Source: Rhabdornis inornatus (lineage: Eukaryota; Chordata; Aves; Passeriformes; Rhabdornithidae). From it: 64,000 nucleotides of DNA. The stretch covers positions 1-64,000 of the forward strand of contig VWZS01011031.1 of assembly GCA_013397075.1 (NCBI GenBank), given 5' to 3'. Each line of letters opens with the position of its first letter. The stretch's first letter is position 1. The notes under the pieces are model-generated. The model did not search any database. It had not been told where the DNA came from and saw nothing but the letters and a program-made list of their open reading frames with translations. Position numbers and translations under genes: made by a program. Shown here one piece after another: positions 61,747 through 64,000 of this stretch.

Positions 61747-63699
61747 ATGGCGGTCGGGAAGGTGTTTACGGTGGTATTGCTGGCGGCGGCCGCCCTGCTT
61801 TTCTTCGCCGGCGCTGTGCGAGGTGCCGAGCTCCGCCCCCGGCTAGTGGGCGCCCCGCAGACCATCGACGACCCTGAGAACGATGCGGGGCTGGAGCGGG
61901 CTCTGCAGTTCGCCATGACGGCGTACAACAGGGCCAGCAACGACATGTACTCTAGCCAGGTGGTGCGGATCATCAGCGCCAAGAGGCAGGTGAGCGACCT
62001 TGGGGCGGCACTCGCAGAGGGGCTGGGAATGAGGCCGGCCGGATTCCTTTGGAGAAAGGGCAGACCGCGCGCCTGAGGGCCTCTGCAAGCTGTTGTTTTC
62101 TTCCTCACAGAAAGTGAATAAAAGCCCTGTTTCGTACCTTGGCTTCTCTCAGTCTGAGTGACCTTGAGTGCTGCGCGCTATGGAAGAAGCCAGTGGCTTC
62201 TCTGCGTTGCTCATGAGTTAACACGTCTCTGTTTATTGCTAAGGAAGCTGCTTTGTGGGACATGTTCACTTGGATTTTGTTTCCTGTTTCTAAGGGGGTG
62301 CCTGGTGCTTCTTTCGTGGAGGTTGCCACATACCATTCCATCTGTATTTTCACAGTCTGTTTTCCATCATGTAACAGGAACACTGCTTGCCTCTCTGCCA
62401 GGCTTCTCTCTGCAGAGAGCCCTTCTCTGTGTGCCGTGAGTAAAGTTGCCTTTGGTGACTTGTTCCAGATCGTGGCTGGAGTCAGGTACATAATGGAAGT
62501 AGAGATTGCCCGGACAACCTGCACAAAGCCAGCAACTGATATCCAGCACTGTGCATTCCATGAGGAGCCGCAGATGGCCAAGGTAGGCTCCAGGGCACAG
62601 CCTGCTGGCACCCACCCCTCCCTGTTTCCAACTCCATCCCGCTGGCTGGCTTCATACAGATGGCTGTGGTCAGTGTCCCCTGTCTGCCTCAGCCGACATC
62701 AGAGACCTTATGCCTTTATTCTTAACAAGGCAAAACAAGTTTTGCAGAACTTGTCTTGCCAGTTGATGTCAGAGAAGGCAGGGCATTTTGGCTGTTTTTT
62801 AAGTGGGGCTCATGCTAGAGCAGTGCATGTGTCTCAGTCCTCTTAGGAAGTAGTCGTGGTCTGGATCAGAAGGGTATGTGAGGAAAGTCTGCCAGGCCTA
62901 CATCCTCCTGGCTCTCAGTCTGAGGTCCTCAGCCGCCACAGAATTCTCTTCTCTTCTCTTCTTTCCCGTGGTGATGTAAACATGGTGTAAACATACTTGG
63001 CATCCTTTCCTGTGGGACTTGTATTGCTGTGAATAGACCTTTGGGCAAAGCACTGCCCAAAAGAAGCAGATCACCCCATCTCTCTGTGCCTACCAAGCAG
63101 TTACCACAGGCATTTTGTAATGAGTAATTGAGCTTTTTGGGTGGGAGCACCAATCGTATCTGCCTTCATCTGGCCTGAGTTTTTTCCACAGTGCTTCATT
63201 CCTTCTGTTGATGGCAGCAAAAGGATGTTTGTGCCCTTTGTTCCTGCATGTATGAGAGGTGTAGCTGCACGTAAGAGAAACACAAAACTGGTGTATTCTG
63301 TTATGGCAACTGCAGTGATTTGACGCAGGTGCACGTGGCTTAGCTGTGCCTGTGGGCTTATATTTGAGTATTATCCATGCTGGGAGCTTTCCTCTGTGAG
63401 TAGATAAAGGAGATAAATAAACACTAAGAAAGTAAGCTGAGCAGTCAGCACTGGTGAGGATCAGGTTAAGAAATATGACTTGCTCTGAGCACAAGAGTGC
63501 TGTTCCAGAATACTTGTCTGGAGAGGGCAGATCTAGAGAGTCACAGGAGTGAAGAACAGTGGTAAATGCCACTGTTTCATGCTCTTAATTTTCCTAACTA
63601 CTTTTTTCTTTCTCTCCTTAGCACACCATTTGCAACTTCGTAGTGTTGAATGTTCCTTGGCGAAACCAAGTGGAGCTGCTGGAGAGCAAGTGCCAGTAA
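61747..63699 (+). CDS. CST3: Cystatin C (egg-white cystatin type), three exons
   Basis: Secreted type-2 cystatin, a tight reversible inhibitor of papain-family proteases (cathepsins B, H, L, S). Coding exons: 61747-61989 (81 codons), 62469-62582 (38 codons, the 114-base exon typical of cystatins) and 63622-63699 (25 codons plus TAA), all with GT-AG junctions; 144 residues in total. A signal peptide with hydrophobic core VVLLAAAALLFF ends about residue 26. All three inhibitory elements are present: Gly35 in RLVGAP, the QIVAG loop (residues 81-85, split across exons 1 and 2; a QxVxG match) and the Pro131-Trp132 hairpin in VPWRNQ. Cysteines at 99, 109, 123 and 143 give the canonical 10 and 20 spacing of the two disulfides. 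LERALQFAM and YNRASNDMYSS strongly match avian egg-white cystatin. It appears intact. Confidence 0.97.
61990..62468 (+). other. CST3: CST3 intron 1 with an internal polyadenylation signal
   Basis: The intron runs from GTGAGC to GTTCCAG. AATAAA occurs at 62117-62122, seven bases after an acceptor-like TCCTCACAG at 62110. Together they could form a short alternative last exon, but no transcript evidence is available. Confidence 0.45.
62583..63621 (+). other. CST3: CST3 intron 2
   Basis: The intron runs from GTAGGC at 62583 to TCTCCTTAG at 63621. A short TTCTC run is near 62945. Nothing coding or repetitive of note was recognised. Confidence 0.6.
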
Positions 63700-63955
63700 G
63701 CCTATCTAGATTGCAGCAGAGACGAGCAACTGGTTGTTCAGATTTAAAAGAAAAAGGCAATAACGCAAATTAAGATGAGCTTTATCAACGCCTGTAACTT
63801 GGCTACTGACACATATGCTTGTGCTATGCAAATTAAACCATGTAACTTCACTTTTAAAGCACAGTATGATCTCAACTTTTTCTTATTTGGAATTATTATT
63901 TTAGAGCAGCTGTTTTGGTCTTATAAAGCTTCCCAATAAATTCATTCCAGCATCA
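63700..63955 (+). terminator. CST3: CST3 3' untranslated region and polyadenylation signal
   Basis: AT-rich sequence follows the TAA stop. AATAAA at 63935-63940 is the best polyadenylation signal, with cleavage expected about 15-25 bases later. An ATTAAA-type motif near 63832 could give a shorter form. Confidence 0.65.
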
Positions 63956-64000
63956 GAATTCTTATTAAAACCCCTTGGTTAAGGGTTGACTACTGTAAAC

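Noticed and set aside
61590..62108. 172-codon minus-strand frame opposite CST3 exon 1
   Set aside because: It is the antisense shadow of a GC-rich coding exon and promoter.

Overview
The window looks like bird nuclear DNA. Three multi-exon vertebrate genes can be assembled exon by exon with GT-AG junctions. The interspersed repeats are avian CR1 type (best at about 60860-60970, 55135-55310 and 14850-15190). The last gene matches egg-white cystatin (cystatin C), and introns and intergenic spaces are short. A songbird is possible but cannot be settled from sequence alone.

Layout. (1) About 1-23220, plus strand: RRBP1 (p180, ribosome-binding protein 1), with a GC-rich promoter and non-coding first exon at the left edge and 23 coding exons from 5589 to about 22712. 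(2) About 27110-38620, minus strand: DSTN (destrin, actin-depolymerizing factor), four exons, tail-to-tail with RRBP1. Its start codon is the last codon of a first exon lying in a CpG island. (3) About 38620-61600: a 23 kb stretch with no recognised gene. It holds repeats, a retroviral-LTR-like element, candidate regulatory DNA, and a 446-bp block present twice with only two differences seen by eye. (4) 61747-63699, plus strand: CST3 (cystatin C), three exons behind a CpG-rich promoter, with a polyadenylation signal near the right edge.

The genes are functionally unrelated: an ER membrane ribosome/microtubule-binding protein, an actin-severing protein and a secreted cysteine-protease inhibitor. 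Their common feature is position. The RRBP1-DSTN tail-to-tail arrangement is the usual vertebrate one; cystatin as the next gene is not what I know from mammals.

Main points for a second look: the penultimate coding exon of RRBP1 has a length that breaks the family reading frame, and the ancestral frame also holds a TAG, so the C-terminus appears altered; the RRBP1 tandem decapeptide repeat domain is absent from the genomic exon; the near-identical 446-bp duplication has clearly diverged flanks; and a homeodomain-type direct repeat lies in the gene desert. No wholly new biological system is evident.
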